A stretch of 64,000 nt of DNA. Source: Caulobacter sp. Root343. Its GTDB lineage: Bacteria > Pseudomonadota > Alphaproteobacteria > Caulobacterales > Caulobacteraceae. Location: NCBI RefSeq assembly GCF_001425745.1, contig NZ_LMDF01000008.1, positions 285,259-349,258 on the forward strand, read 5' to 3'. Made by a program: the position numbers and the translations under genes. Shown one piece after another: positions 43,636 through 51,005 of this stretch. How positions within the stretch are numbered: position 1 is the first letter of the stretch; each line of letters starts with the position of its first letter. The notes below the pieces were generated by a model. It saw only the letters and a program-made list of their open reading frames with translations. It was not told the DNA's origin and ran no database searches.

Positions 43636-44700
43636 ATGATCGCCAATCCGCTGCTGGGCGTCCTGTTTCATTGGCTGGGCGGTCTGTCCTCCGCCAGCTT
43701 CTACGTGCCCTATCGCGGCGTGCGGCGCTGGTCGTGGGAGATCTACTGGCTGACCGGCGGGATCTTCTCCTGGCTGCTGGCCCCCTGGCTGTTCGCCTCG
43801 ATCCGCACCAACGACCTGCTGGGCGTCATGGCCCAGGTCCCTCCGAACGTCGTCGGGCTTTGCGTGCTGTTCGGGATCCTGTGGGGCTTCGGCGGCCTGA
43901 CCTATGGCCTGACCATGCGCTATCTGGGCCTGTCCCTAGGCATGGCCGTGGTTCTGGGCCTGTGCACGGTGTTCGGCACCCTGATCCCGCCGCTGGTGCG
44001 CGGCACCTTCGTCCATGACCTGCTGGGCTCGACCTCGGGCCGGATCATCCTGCTGGGCTTGGTGATGACCCTGGCCGGCATCGTCGTGGTCGCCCTGGCC
44101 GGGGCCCGCAAGGACGACGACCTCTCCGAGCTGCAGAAGATCGAGGCGGTCGCCGAGTTCAATTTCAAGAAGGGGGTCGCGGTGGCGATCTTCTCCGGCA
44201 TCATGTCGGCCTGCTTCGCCTTCGGCCTGGCCGCCGGCGAGCCGATCAAGGCCCTGTCGGCGGCGGCCGGCACCGGCCCGCTGTGGACCGGTCTGCCGAC
44301 CCTTTGCCTGGTGATGTTCGGCGGCCTGATCACCAACCTCGTCTGGTGCGGCTACCTGATCGTCAAGAACCGCAGCGCTAGCCAATGGGCCGGCCGCATG
44401 GCCGAGGACGGGACCAAGCCGCCGCTGCTGGCCAACTGGCTGCTGTGCGGCCTGGCCGGCACCGCCTGGTACTTCCAGTTCTTCTTCTACACGATGGGCG
44501 AGAGCCAGATGGGCAAGTTCGGCTTCTCCAGCTGGACCCTGCACATGGCCAGCATCATCATCTTCGGCACCCTGTGGGGCTTCGCCTTCAAGGAATGGAA
44601 GGACGCCCGTCCGGCCGTTCGCGCCATGGTCTGGAGCGGCGTGGCCCTGCTGGTCGGGGCCACGGTGGTGATCGGCTACGGCAACATGCTGGCCCGGTAG
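43636..44700 (+). CDS. rhaT: L-rhamnose/proton symporter RhaT
   Basis: A 354-residue inner-membrane transporter with about ten helices. MIANPLLGVLFHWLGGLSSASFYVPYRGVRRWSWEIYWLTGGIFSWL is highly characteristic of RhaT; FGGLTYGLTMRYLGLSLGMAVVLG and FQFFFYTMGESQMGKFGFSSWTLHMA follow the family. It should import L-rhamnose with protons. No rhamnose catabolic gene is in this window, so the transporter stands alone. GGGGGAG precedes the ATG. Confidence 0.93.
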   Translation: MIANPLLGVLFHWLGGLSSASFYVPYRGVRRWSWEIYWLTGGIFSWLLAPWLFASIRTNDLLGVMAQVPPNVVGLCVLFGILWGFGGLTYGLTMRYLGLSLGMAVVLGLCTVFGTLIPPLVRGTFVHDLLGSTSGRIILLGLVMTLAGIVVVALAGARKDDDLSELQKIEAVAEFNFKKGVAVAIFSGIMSACFAFGLAAGEPIKALSAAAGTGPLWTGLPTLCLVMFGGLITNLVWCGYLIVKNRSASQWAGRMAEDGTKPPLLANWLLCGLAGTAWYFQFFFYTMGESQMGKFGFSSWTLHMASIIIFGTLWGFAFKEWKDARPAVRAMVWSGVALLVGATVVIGYGNMLAR

Positions 44701-44730
44701 GGGCGCAAAAATCCTCCGCCTCAAAGACCG

Positions 44731-44827
44731 TGTCATCCCGGAAGCCTGGCAGAGGCTATCCGGGACCGCCGGAAGCGCTGAGCTTGTGGCGGTCCCGGCT
44801 CTCCGCTTCGCTGCGGCCGGGATGACA
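44731..44827. repeat. Dispersed palindromic repeat, copy B
   Basis: Bounded by TGTCATCCCGG (44731-44741) and its complement (44817-44827). The interior GGGACCGCCGGAA...GGCGGTCCCGG matches copy A at 37824 and copy C at 58083. It lies between rhaT and the convergent DUF6065 gene and may act as a bidirectional terminator. Confidence 0.85.
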
Positions 44828-44838
44828 GATTGGGAACT

Positions 44839-45585
44839 CTATCCCCCCACCTTCGGCGACTTCATCCGCCGCTTGTTGACGTGGTGGCTGGGAGCTTCGG
44901 CCGCGATCTCCTCGGGGTACTCGCCCTTGAAGTAGAAGCGCTGCCAGGCCTCCTTGGTGGCCTCGGGGTCGCGCTTGAAGATCAGGGCGTTGAACTCCGA
45001 CCGCTTCTCGGCCCAGACGTCGTACTGGCGGCGCAGCTCGGGGTTCGAGTTCATCGAGCGGATCACCGGCTGGAACGCCTCCATCGGCTTGTCCTGGATC
45101 AGCATGATGAAGCAGAAGGTCTCGCCCTTCTCGAACCGCACCGTGCCGGGGCGGGTGAAGATCCAGTTCATCGTGAACGGGAACGGCAGCCAGTCGGTCT
45201 CGATGACGCCGGCCAGCGGCTGGATGCCGTCCTTGACGTGATTGGGCGGGCCCATGGCCATCAGCGACCAGCCCGGCGGCGTCCGGAACAGGTAGCCGGT
45301 GTGGAAGGTCACCACCCCCCGCGTGAAGTGCGACTTCACGAAGTCGGTGAAGCCCGGATACGGGTGGTCGGGCTGGAACTTGATGCATTCCTGATGCGCC
45401 CCGCCGTCCCAGGTCATCGAGAAGCCGACCGGGCAGAGGATGTCCCATCCCGTGGTGTTGGCCATGGTCAGCGGCAGGCAGCGATAGGGATGACGTTCGG
45501 CGAACCGGTCCATCCAGGCGCGCTGCGGCCGGCCCGGAACGATGTCGGGCGGACGGTTCTCGGTGGGATAGCACTCCAGTTCCAT
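44839..45585 (-). CDS. DUF6065 family protein
   Basis: A 248-residue soluble protein, probably cytoplasmic. Conserved-looking features are the N-terminal YPTENRPPDIVPGRPQRAWM, LTMANTTGWDILCPVGFSMTWDG, GYLFRTPPGWSLMAMGPPN and WTFTRPG-like WIFTRPGTVRFEKGE. No catalytic motif is known to me; in other genomes relatives are found beside iron/2OG-type and natural-product genes. It is a single gene converging on rhaT. Confidence 0.82.
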   Translation of the reverse strand: MELECYPTENRPPDIVPGRPQRAWMDRFAERHPYRCLPLTMANTTGWDILCPVGFSMTWDGGAHQECIKFQPDHPYPGFTDFVKSHFTRGVVTFHTGYLFRTPPGWSLMAMGPPNHVKDGIQPLAGVIETDWLPFPFTMNWIFTRPGTVRFEKGETFCFIMLIQDKPMEAFQPVIRSMNSNPELRRQYDVWAEKRSEFNALIFKRDPEATKEAWQRFYFKGEYPEEIAAEAPSHHVNKRRMKSPKVGG

Positions 45586-45662
45586 GCCGGTCCTTTGCTT
45601 GGTTTTCCTACCCTGATCGAATGGTCTAGCGCTCGCGGCCTCCGGCCGTCTAGAGAGACCGC

Positions 45663-46166
45663 ATGAAGACCCGCGCCGACCTGTTCGCCTTCTTCGACGC
45701 CCACGGCATCGCCCACACCACCCTCGACCACCCGCCGGTGTTCCGCGTCGAGGAAGGGTTGGAGATCAAGAAGGCCCTGCCCGGCGGCCATACCAAGAAC
45801 CTGTTCCTCAAGGACGCCAAGGGCCAGCTGTGGCTGATCTCGGCCCTGGGCGAGACAACGATCGACCTCAAGCGCCTGCATACGGTGATCGGCTCGGGAC
45901 GGCTGTCGTTCGGCCCCGAGGCGATGATGGTCGAGACCCTGGGCGTGACGCCAGGCTCGGTCACCGCCTTCGGCCTGATCAACGACACGGATCGCCGCAT
46001 CCGCTTCGTGCTCGACAAGGCGCTGGCGCAAAGCGACCCGGTCAACTTCCACCCGCTGGGCAACGACGCCACCACGGCGGTCTCCCAGGCCGGCTTCCGT
46101 AAGTTCCTGACCGCGTTGGGCATTACGCCGATGATCGTCGATTTCGAGACCCTGACGCTCGCCTGA
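45663..46166 (+). CDS. YbaK/ProX-type aminoacyl-tRNA deacylase (prolyl-tRNA synthetase associated domain)
   Basis: A 167-residue trans-editing protein. LDHPPVFRVEEGLEIKKALPGGHTKNLFLKDAKGQLWLISALGE carries the conserved K-N-L-F motif in which the Lys (HTKNLF) is catalytic. NDTDRRIRFVLDKAL and FHPLGNDATTAVS are typical of the ProXp-ala/PrdX group, which removes Ala from mischarged tRNA-Pro. The precise amino acid specificity is by family analogy. Confidence 0.9.
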   Translation: MKTRADLFAFFDAHGIAHTTLDHPPVFRVEEGLEIKKALPGGHTKNLFLKDAKGQLWLISALGETTIDLKRLHTVIGSGRLSFGPEAMMVETLGVTPGSVTAFGLINDTDRRIRFVLDKALAQSDPVNFHPLGNDATTAVSQAGFRKFLTALGITPMIVDFETLTLA

Positions 46167-46251
46167 CGCACGAACGGATTATTGCGCCGAGGCGCGCCAG
46201 GGACCATCTTGGCGACTGACGCGTCCCCACCTTGAGTACACGAGAGACCCG

Positions 46252-47166
46252 ATGTCCCTGATCGGCGAAAAGCCAGCCGCCCCCGGTCCCGCGACCTCGG
46301 GCAAGAGCGAGCACATCAAGGACGGCACGGACGCCAGCTTCATGGCCGACGTCATCGAGGCCTCCAAGACCCAGCCCGTCATCGTCGACTTCTGGGCCAC
46401 CTGGTGCGGCCCGTGCCGCCAGCTGACCCCGACGCTCGAAAAGGTCGTCGGCGCCGCCAAGGGCGCGGTCAAGCTGGTCAAGATCGACGTCGACGCCAAT
46501 CCGGGCTTCTCCGGCCAACTGCGGGTGCAGTCGATCCCGACCGTCTACGCCTTCGTCGATGGCCGTCCGGTCGACGCATTCCAGGGCGCCCTGCCCGAGA
46601 GCCAGGTGAAGGCCTTCGTCGAGAAGCTGACCGGCCCGGCCGGTCCCAGCGCCATCGACGAGCTGGTCGCCCTGGGCAAGGAGTCGCTGGAGATCGGCGA
46701 CATCGGCGGCGCGGCCCAGGCCTTCGCCCAGGCCCTGCAGACCGATCCGACCAATGTGAAGGCCCTGGGGGGCATGGCCCGCGCCTATCTGATGGGCGGT
46801 GACCTGGAGGGCGCGGCCGAGGTGGTGGCCATGGCCCCGGCCGACGCCAAGGATCCCGACCTCGACGCCGCCAAGGCCGCCCTGGCCCTGGCCGAGGCCG
46901 CCCCGTCCGAGACCGCCGCCTTCGAAAACCGTCTGGCCGCCGATCCCGACGACCATGAGGCCCGCCTGGAGCTGGCCAAGGCCCTGGCCGGGACCGGACG
47001 CCTGCAAGAGGCGTCCGACCATCTTCTGACCATCATCGCCCGCGACCGTGCCTGGAACGACGACGCGGCGCGTAAGCAGCTGCTGACGGTGTTCGAGGCG
47101 GCCGGCCCGACCTCGGAAGTGGCCAAGCAGGGCCGGCGGCGCCTGTCGTCGATCCTGTTCAGCTAG
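46252..47166 (+). CDS. cnoX: Thioredoxin/TPR co-chaperone, CnoX (YbbN)-like
   Basis: A 304-residue protein with an N-terminal thioredoxin domain (about residues 25-130) and a C-terminal TPR region. The active site is complete, WCGPC (Cys52, Cys55), unlike E. coli CnoX, which lacks one Cys. The TPR part has GKESLEIGDIGGAAQAFAQALQ and HEARLELAKALAGTGRLQEA. E. coli CnoX passes unfolded clients to GroEL/DnaK; the extra Cys may give reductase activity. The Lon-domain gene follows 10 bp later. Confidence 0.9.
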   Translation: MSLIGEKPAAPGPATSGKSEHIKDGTDASFMADVIEASKTQPVIVDFWATWCGPCRQLTPTLEKVVGAAKGAVKLVKIDVDANPGFSGQLRVQSIPTVYAFVDGRPVDAFQGALPESQVKAFVEKLTGPAGPSAIDELVALGKESLEIGDIGGAAQAFAQALQTDPTNVKALGGMARAYLMGGDLEGAAEVVAMAPADAKDPDLDAAKAALALAEAAPSETAAFENRLAADPDDHEARLELAKALAGTGRLQEASDHLLTIIARDRAWNDDAARKQLLTVFEAAGPTSEVAKQGRRRLSSILFS

Positions 47167-47176
47167 GGAGCAACGG

Positions 47177-47851
47177 ATGCAGGGGAACTATCGCAAGCTT
47201 GGCGACCTGCCTCTGGTGATCCCGGTGTTCCCGCTGGACGGGGTGCTGCTGCTGCCCGGCGGCCAGCTGCCGCTGAACATTTTCGAGCCGCGCTATCTGA
47301 ACATGCTGGACGACGCCATGTCGGGCGAGCGGATCATCGGCATGATCCAGACCCGCCCTCACGCCAAGGACGCCGATCCGAACCGCCCGCCCCTGGCGCC
47401 GGTCGGCTGCGCCGGCCGGGTGACCAGCTTCGCCGAGACCAGCGACGGCCGCTACCTGATCACCCTGACCGGAGTCTGCCGCTTCCGGGCCGGTGAGGAG
47501 CTGCCCGTGCGTACGCCCTACCGCCAGGTCCGCGCCGACTTCGCGCCCTATGAGCCGGACCTGCGCGAGGACGGGGCTGGCGTCCGCACCGCCGCCGACA
47601 TCGACCGGCTGCTGTCGGCGCTGCGCCGCTATCTCGACCATCGCGGCCTGGCCATCGACTGGGGCGACGCCGAAAGCGCCCCGTCCGACGCCCTGATCAA
47701 CAGCCTGGCCATGGCCCTGCCGTTCGACCCGATGGAAAAGCAGGCCCTGCTCGAGGCCGAGACCATCTTCGAGCGCAAGGCGACCCTGACCACCCTGCTC
47801 GAGATCGACGCGGCCGCCGGGGACGATGACGAACCGACTTCCATCCAGTAG
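47177..47851 (+). CDS. Lon substrate-binding-domain (LAN) protein
   Basis: A 224-residue protein consisting of the N-terminal domain of Lon without ATPase or protease. VIPVFPLDGVLLLPGGQLPLNIFEPRYLNMLDDAMSGERIIGMIQT is the signature start, followed by GCAGRVTSFAETSDGRYLITLTGVCRFR. Stand-alone copies are of unknown function, perhaps substrate adaptors. It sits between cnoX and the Trm112-like gene in a three-gene operon with short gaps. Confidence 0.92.
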   Translation: MQGNYRKLGDLPLVIPVFPLDGVLLLPGGQLPLNIFEPRYLNMLDDAMSGERIIGMIQTRPHAKDADPNRPPLAPVGCAGRVTSFAETSDGRYLITLTGVCRFRAGEELPVRTPYRQVRADFAPYEPDLREDGAGVRTAADIDRLLSALRRYLDHRGLAIDWGDAESAPSDALINSLAMALPFDPMEKQALLEAETIFERKATLTTLLEIDAAAGDDDEPTSIQ

Positions 47852-47860
47852 AGAGTGCGC

Positions 47861-48058
47861 ATGACCGAAGCCGCGCCGCCCCCCGTCGATGTCGATCCGC
47901 GCCTGCTGGAAGTGCTGGTGTGCCCCGTGACCCGAGGCCCGCTGGAATACGACCGCGCCAAGGGTGAGCTGATCAGCCGCGCGGCCAAGCTGGCCTATCC
48001 GATCCGCGACGGCGTGCCGATCATGCTGCCGGAAGAGGCGCGGGAGCTGGAAGCTTAG
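47861..48058 (+). CDS. Trm112 family protein (YcaR-like)
   Basis: A 65-residue small protein: LLEVLVCPVTRGPLEYDRAKGELISRAAKLAYPIRDGVPIMLPEEARELE. The CPV motif and AYPIRDGVPIML are typical. Only one Cys remains, so the zinc site of eukaryotic Trm112 is absent. In other organisms Trm112 activates methyltransferases; the bacterial role is unclear. The ATG at 47861 is taken over a GTG two codons earlier because of GAGAG spacing. Confidence 0.9.
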   Translation: MTEAAPPPVDVDPRLLEVLVCPVTRGPLEYDRAKGELISRAAKLAYPIRDGVPIMLPEEARELEA

Positions 48059-48071
48059 CGGTCCAGCCTCT

Positions 48072-48202
48072 CCTCCCCATTAGGGAGGTGGATCGATGCG
48101 AATACGCATCGAGACGGAGGGGGTCCGAAGCGGTGGTGAACTCGCCACCTCACAGGGCCCCTCCACCGCCGTTCGGCGGTCCCCCTCCCCCAGAGGGGGA
48201 GG
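48072..48202. repeat. Cluster of short hairpins between convergent genes
   Basis: Three perfect hairpins lie in the gap after the Trm112-like gene: CCTCCC/GGGAGG (48072-48088), TCGATGCG-AATA-CGCATCGA (48093-48112) and CCTCCCCC-AGA-GGGGGAGG (48184-48202). The last resembles the hairpins at 29123-29235. The region has no coding signs. It may be a repeat nest that also ends transcription of both converging genes. Confidence 0.7.
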
Positions 48203-48214
48203 AAAGAAGGCGCC

Positions 48215-49471
48215 TTACAGCGCCACACCCCGCAGCAGCTTCGGCAAGTCACCCACCCCGCCGCCGGCCTCGTGCATGAAGAACCGCCGAGCCGGGGCGA
48301 TGCGGTTGACCACCGCCAGGCCCGCGCCCCGCGCGACCCGCAGCAACGGGTTGTCGTTCGAGAAGATCCGCACGAAGGCGTCGAAGGCCAGGGCGTTGGT
48401 CACCGTGTCGAACCGCCGCCAGCGGGCGTAGCGCTCCAGCACGACCTCGGACCCGATGTCCTCGCCGCAACGCAGCGCCTCGACCAGCACCTCGGCCAGG
48501 GCGGCGGCGTCCTTGAGGCCCAGGTTCAGGCCTTGCCCCGCGATCGGATGCACCCCGTGGGCGGCGTCGCCGATCAGAGCCAGGCGCGGGGCGACCATGC
48601 GCTCGGCCAGGGACAGCGACAGCGGATAGACGAAGGTCGGTCCCTCGATCGTCACCCCGCCCAGGAAGTCGCCGAACCGGCGCATCAGGTGAGCGTGAAA
48701 CGCTTCGGGAGAGGCCTTGCGCAGAGCCTCGCCGCGCGCGGTGCTCTCGGTCCAGACCAGGCTGGCGCGGTTGTCGGTCAGCGGCAGGATGGCGAACGGA
48801 CCGCTGGGCAGGAAATATTCGTGGGCCACGCCCTCGTGCGGCTTTTCCATCCGCACCGTGGCGACGACGCCGGACTGGCCGTAGCCCCAGCCGATCTCAC
48901 CGATGCCGGCGGCCCGGCGCAGGACCGAGCCCCGCCCCTCGGCGCTGACCGCCAGCGGGGCCGACAGCACCCGGCCATCGGCCAGGGTCAGGCGCGCGCC
49001 GTCCGGAGCGACCTCGAGGTTTTTGGCCGCCATCGGTGCGATGACCGGGATCCGTTGCTCGGTGACCGCCTGGGCCAGGGCCTGGCGGATCCGGCGGTTC
49101 TCGATCAGGTAGCCCAGCGGCTCACCCTCGATGCGGCCCGAGATCTCGCTGGAGTCGAAGCGCAGGAAGGCCGGCGAGGGTCGGCGGGCCGCCGCGCCGG
49201 GCGTGCGGCCGTCGGTGACCAGGATCTGCTCGATGCGCTGGGCGTGCGGGGCCAGGGCCTCGCCCGCCCCGATCGCCCGCCACTGGCGGAACGACGAATA
49301 GGCGATCGCCGAGCTGCGGCCGTCGAAGGTCGGGGCCAGCTGGGCCTCGAACGGCTGGGGGTCGACCAGGAGTGGCCGGAGGCCACCCGACGCCAAAGCA
49401 AGCGCCAGGGTCGAGCCGGCCATGCCGGCGCCGGCGATGATCACATCGGCGTCATTGGTGGGAGCGCGCAT
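48215..49471 (-). CDS. UbiH/UbiF/COQ6-type FAD-dependent hydroxylase
   Basis: A 418-residue flavoprotein monooxygenase, probably hydroxylating the ubiquinone ring. FAD motifs are DVIIAGAGMAGSTLALALASGG (GxGxxG), the DGRSSAIAYSS stretch and RLALIGDAAHGVHPIAGQGLNLGLKD, which is the ubiquinone-hydroxylase signature. The ATG at 49471 is chosen; a TTG nine codons upstream is possible. Position on the ring cannot be told from sequence. It is on the same strand as, and 46 bp after, marC-like gene. Confidence 0.9.
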   Translation of the reverse strand: MRAPTNDADVIIAGAGMAGSTLALALASGGLRPLLVDPQPFEAQLAPTFDGRSSAIAYSSFRQWRAIGAGEALAPHAQRIEQILVTDGRTPGAAARRPSPAFLRFDSSEISGRIEGEPLGYLIENRRIRQALAQAVTEQRIPVIAPMAAKNLEVAPDGARLTLADGRVLSAPLAVSAEGRGSVLRRAAGIGEIGWGYGQSGVVATVRMEKPHEGVAHEYFLPSGPFAILPLTDNRASLVWTESTARGEALRKASPEAFHAHLMRRFGDFLGGVTIEGPTFVYPLSLSLAERMVAPRLALIGDAAHGVHPIAGQGLNLGLKDAAALAEVLVEALRCGEDIGSEVVLERYARWRRFDTVTNALAFDAFVRIFSNDNPLLRVARGAGLAVVNRIAPARRFFMHEAGGGVGDLPKLLRGVAL

Positions 49472-49517
49472 GACCGGGATATGGGCTCCTGTGGCCAAGG
49501 CTGTCCAGCGGTGGCGG

Positions 49518-50213
49518 CTACCTATCGACCGCGTAGGGCGCCTTGGCGTCCTGGCGCACCAGGCCGCGTGTGGCGTCGCCCACGCCGATCAGCACGAACT
49601 GCACCGCCAGGGCGCAGAGGATCAAGCCCAGCACGCGGACCACGATGCTCATGCCGATCCGGCCCAGGGCCTTGCTGATCAAGGGCGCCGCCCAGAACAC
49701 CGCCACCAGCACCAGCGACACCGCCGAGATCACCGCGACGCCCAGACCCAGACCCGCCCAGCCGAACGGCTTGGCCTCGGCGGCGTAGATGATCACGGTC
49801 GAGATCGCGCCCGGCCCGATCAGCAGCGGCATGGCGAACGGCACGATCAGGCGCTCGAAGCGCTGCTTGGCGTAGACCCGCGCCGACTGGCCCTCGATGC
49901 CCTCGGCCGCGTCGGCGAACATGGTGGTGAAGTCGTCGCGGACCATGTCCAGGCCGAGAATGAACAGGATGATGCCGCCGGCGATGCGGAAGGCCGGCAT
50001 CGAAATGCCGAAGAAGGCCAGCAAGCCCACGCCCGTGAAGAAGAAGAACACCAGGAAGGCCGCGACGAACAGGCCGATATAGACGGCCACCATCCGTCGC
50101 CCCGCCGCGGCCGCGCCCAAGGTGGCGGCGGCGAACAGCGGCACGTTGCCGATCGGGTCGATCAGGGCGAACAGCGCGACGAAGAAGTTGACGGCGAGTT
50201 TGGCCTCGGTCAT
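49518..50213 (-). CDS. MarC family integral membrane protein
   Basis: A 231-residue protein with six predicted helices. FFVALFALIDPIGNVPLFAAATLG is the family start, followed by FRIAGGIILFILGLDMVRDD, RLIVPFAMPLLIGPGAISTVIIYAAEA and a C-terminal LGLILCALAVQFVLIGV. MarC proteins were once linked to multiple-antibiotic resistance but this was not upheld, and the transported substrate is unknown. Confidence 0.93.
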   Translation of the reverse strand: MTEAKLAVNFFVALFALIDPIGNVPLFAAATLGAAAAGRRMVAVYIGLFVAAFLVFFFFTGVGLLAFFGISMPAFRIAGGIILFILGLDMVRDDFTTMFADAAEGIEGQSARVYAKQRFERLIVPFAMPLLIGPGAISTVIIYAAEAKPFGWAGLGLGVAVISAVSLVLVAVFWAAPLISKALGRIGMSIVVRVLGLILCALAVQFVLIGVGDATRGLVRQDAKAPYAVDR

Positions 50214-50296
50214 TCGACGTCCTTACCTTTCAAAGCGCCCAAGCTGCGCCCTTCCTAGGGCGGACGACCGCGCGCGCCAACCCCTGGGGCCAAGAC

Positions 50297-50998
50297 ATGA
50301 CCGCCGATCCGCGCCTGATCGTTCCGCTGGACCTGCCCACCGTCGACGAAGCGCGCGACATGGTCCAGCGCCTGGGCGACGCGGTGTCGTTCTACAAGAT
50401 CGGGCTGGAGCTGCTGGCCAGCGACGGCATGGCCCTGGCCCATGAGCTGAAGGCCTCGGGCAAGTCGATCTTCCTCGATTGGAAGCTGCACGACATCGGC
50501 GCGACCGTGGAGCGCTCGGCCCGCGTCCTGGCCCGCAGCGGCTGCGACCTGCTGACCGTCCACGCCGAGCCGCAGGTGATGAGGGCGGCCGTTCAGGCAC
50601 GCGGCGATTCGGACCTGAAGATCCTCGCCGTCACCGTGCTGACCAGCCTGACCGACGCCGACCTCAACGAGATGGGCTACGCCTTCGGGGCCCGCGACCT
50701 GGTCGAGCGGCGGGTGCGCCAGGCGATCGCGTGCGGCGTCGACGGCATCGTCTCCAGCCCGCACGAGGCCGCCCTGGCCCGCGAGATCGCCAATGCGGCC
50801 GGGAAGCTAGGCTTCCTGATCGTCACCCCCGGCGTGCGCCCCTTCTGGTCGGCCAAGAACGATCAGGCCCGCGCCGCCACGCCGGAAGCCGCCATCCGCG
50901 CCGGCGCCAGCCACCTGGTCTGCGGCCGCCCGATCACCGCCGCCAACGATCCGCGCGAGGCGGCCTTGAAGGTGGCGGCCGAGATCGCGGGCCTCTGA
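50297..50998 (+). CDS. pyrF: Orotidine 5'-phosphate decarboxylase
   Basis: Last step of de novo UMP synthesis. The 233-residue TIM-barrel protein has IVPLDLPTVDEARDMVQRLGD with the substrate Asp, the FLDWKLHDIGATVERSARVLA catalytic loop (D-x-K-x-x-D), TVHAEP, and the phosphate-binding VTPGVRPF. The ATG at 50297 has only a weak ribosome-binding site. It converges on the large surface-protein gene, eight bases apart. Confidence 0.97.
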   Translation: MTADPRLIVPLDLPTVDEARDMVQRLGDAVSFYKIGLELLASDGMALAHELKASGKSIFLDWKLHDIGATVERSARVLARSGCDLLTVHAEPQVMRAAVQARGDSDLKILAVTVLTSLTDADLNEMGYAFGARDLVERRVRQAIACGVDGIVSSPHEAALAREIANAAGKLGFLIVTPGVRPFWSAKNDQARAATPEAAIRAGASHLVCGRPITAANDPREAALKVAAEIAGL

Positions 50999-51005
50999 CG
51001 CCCGC

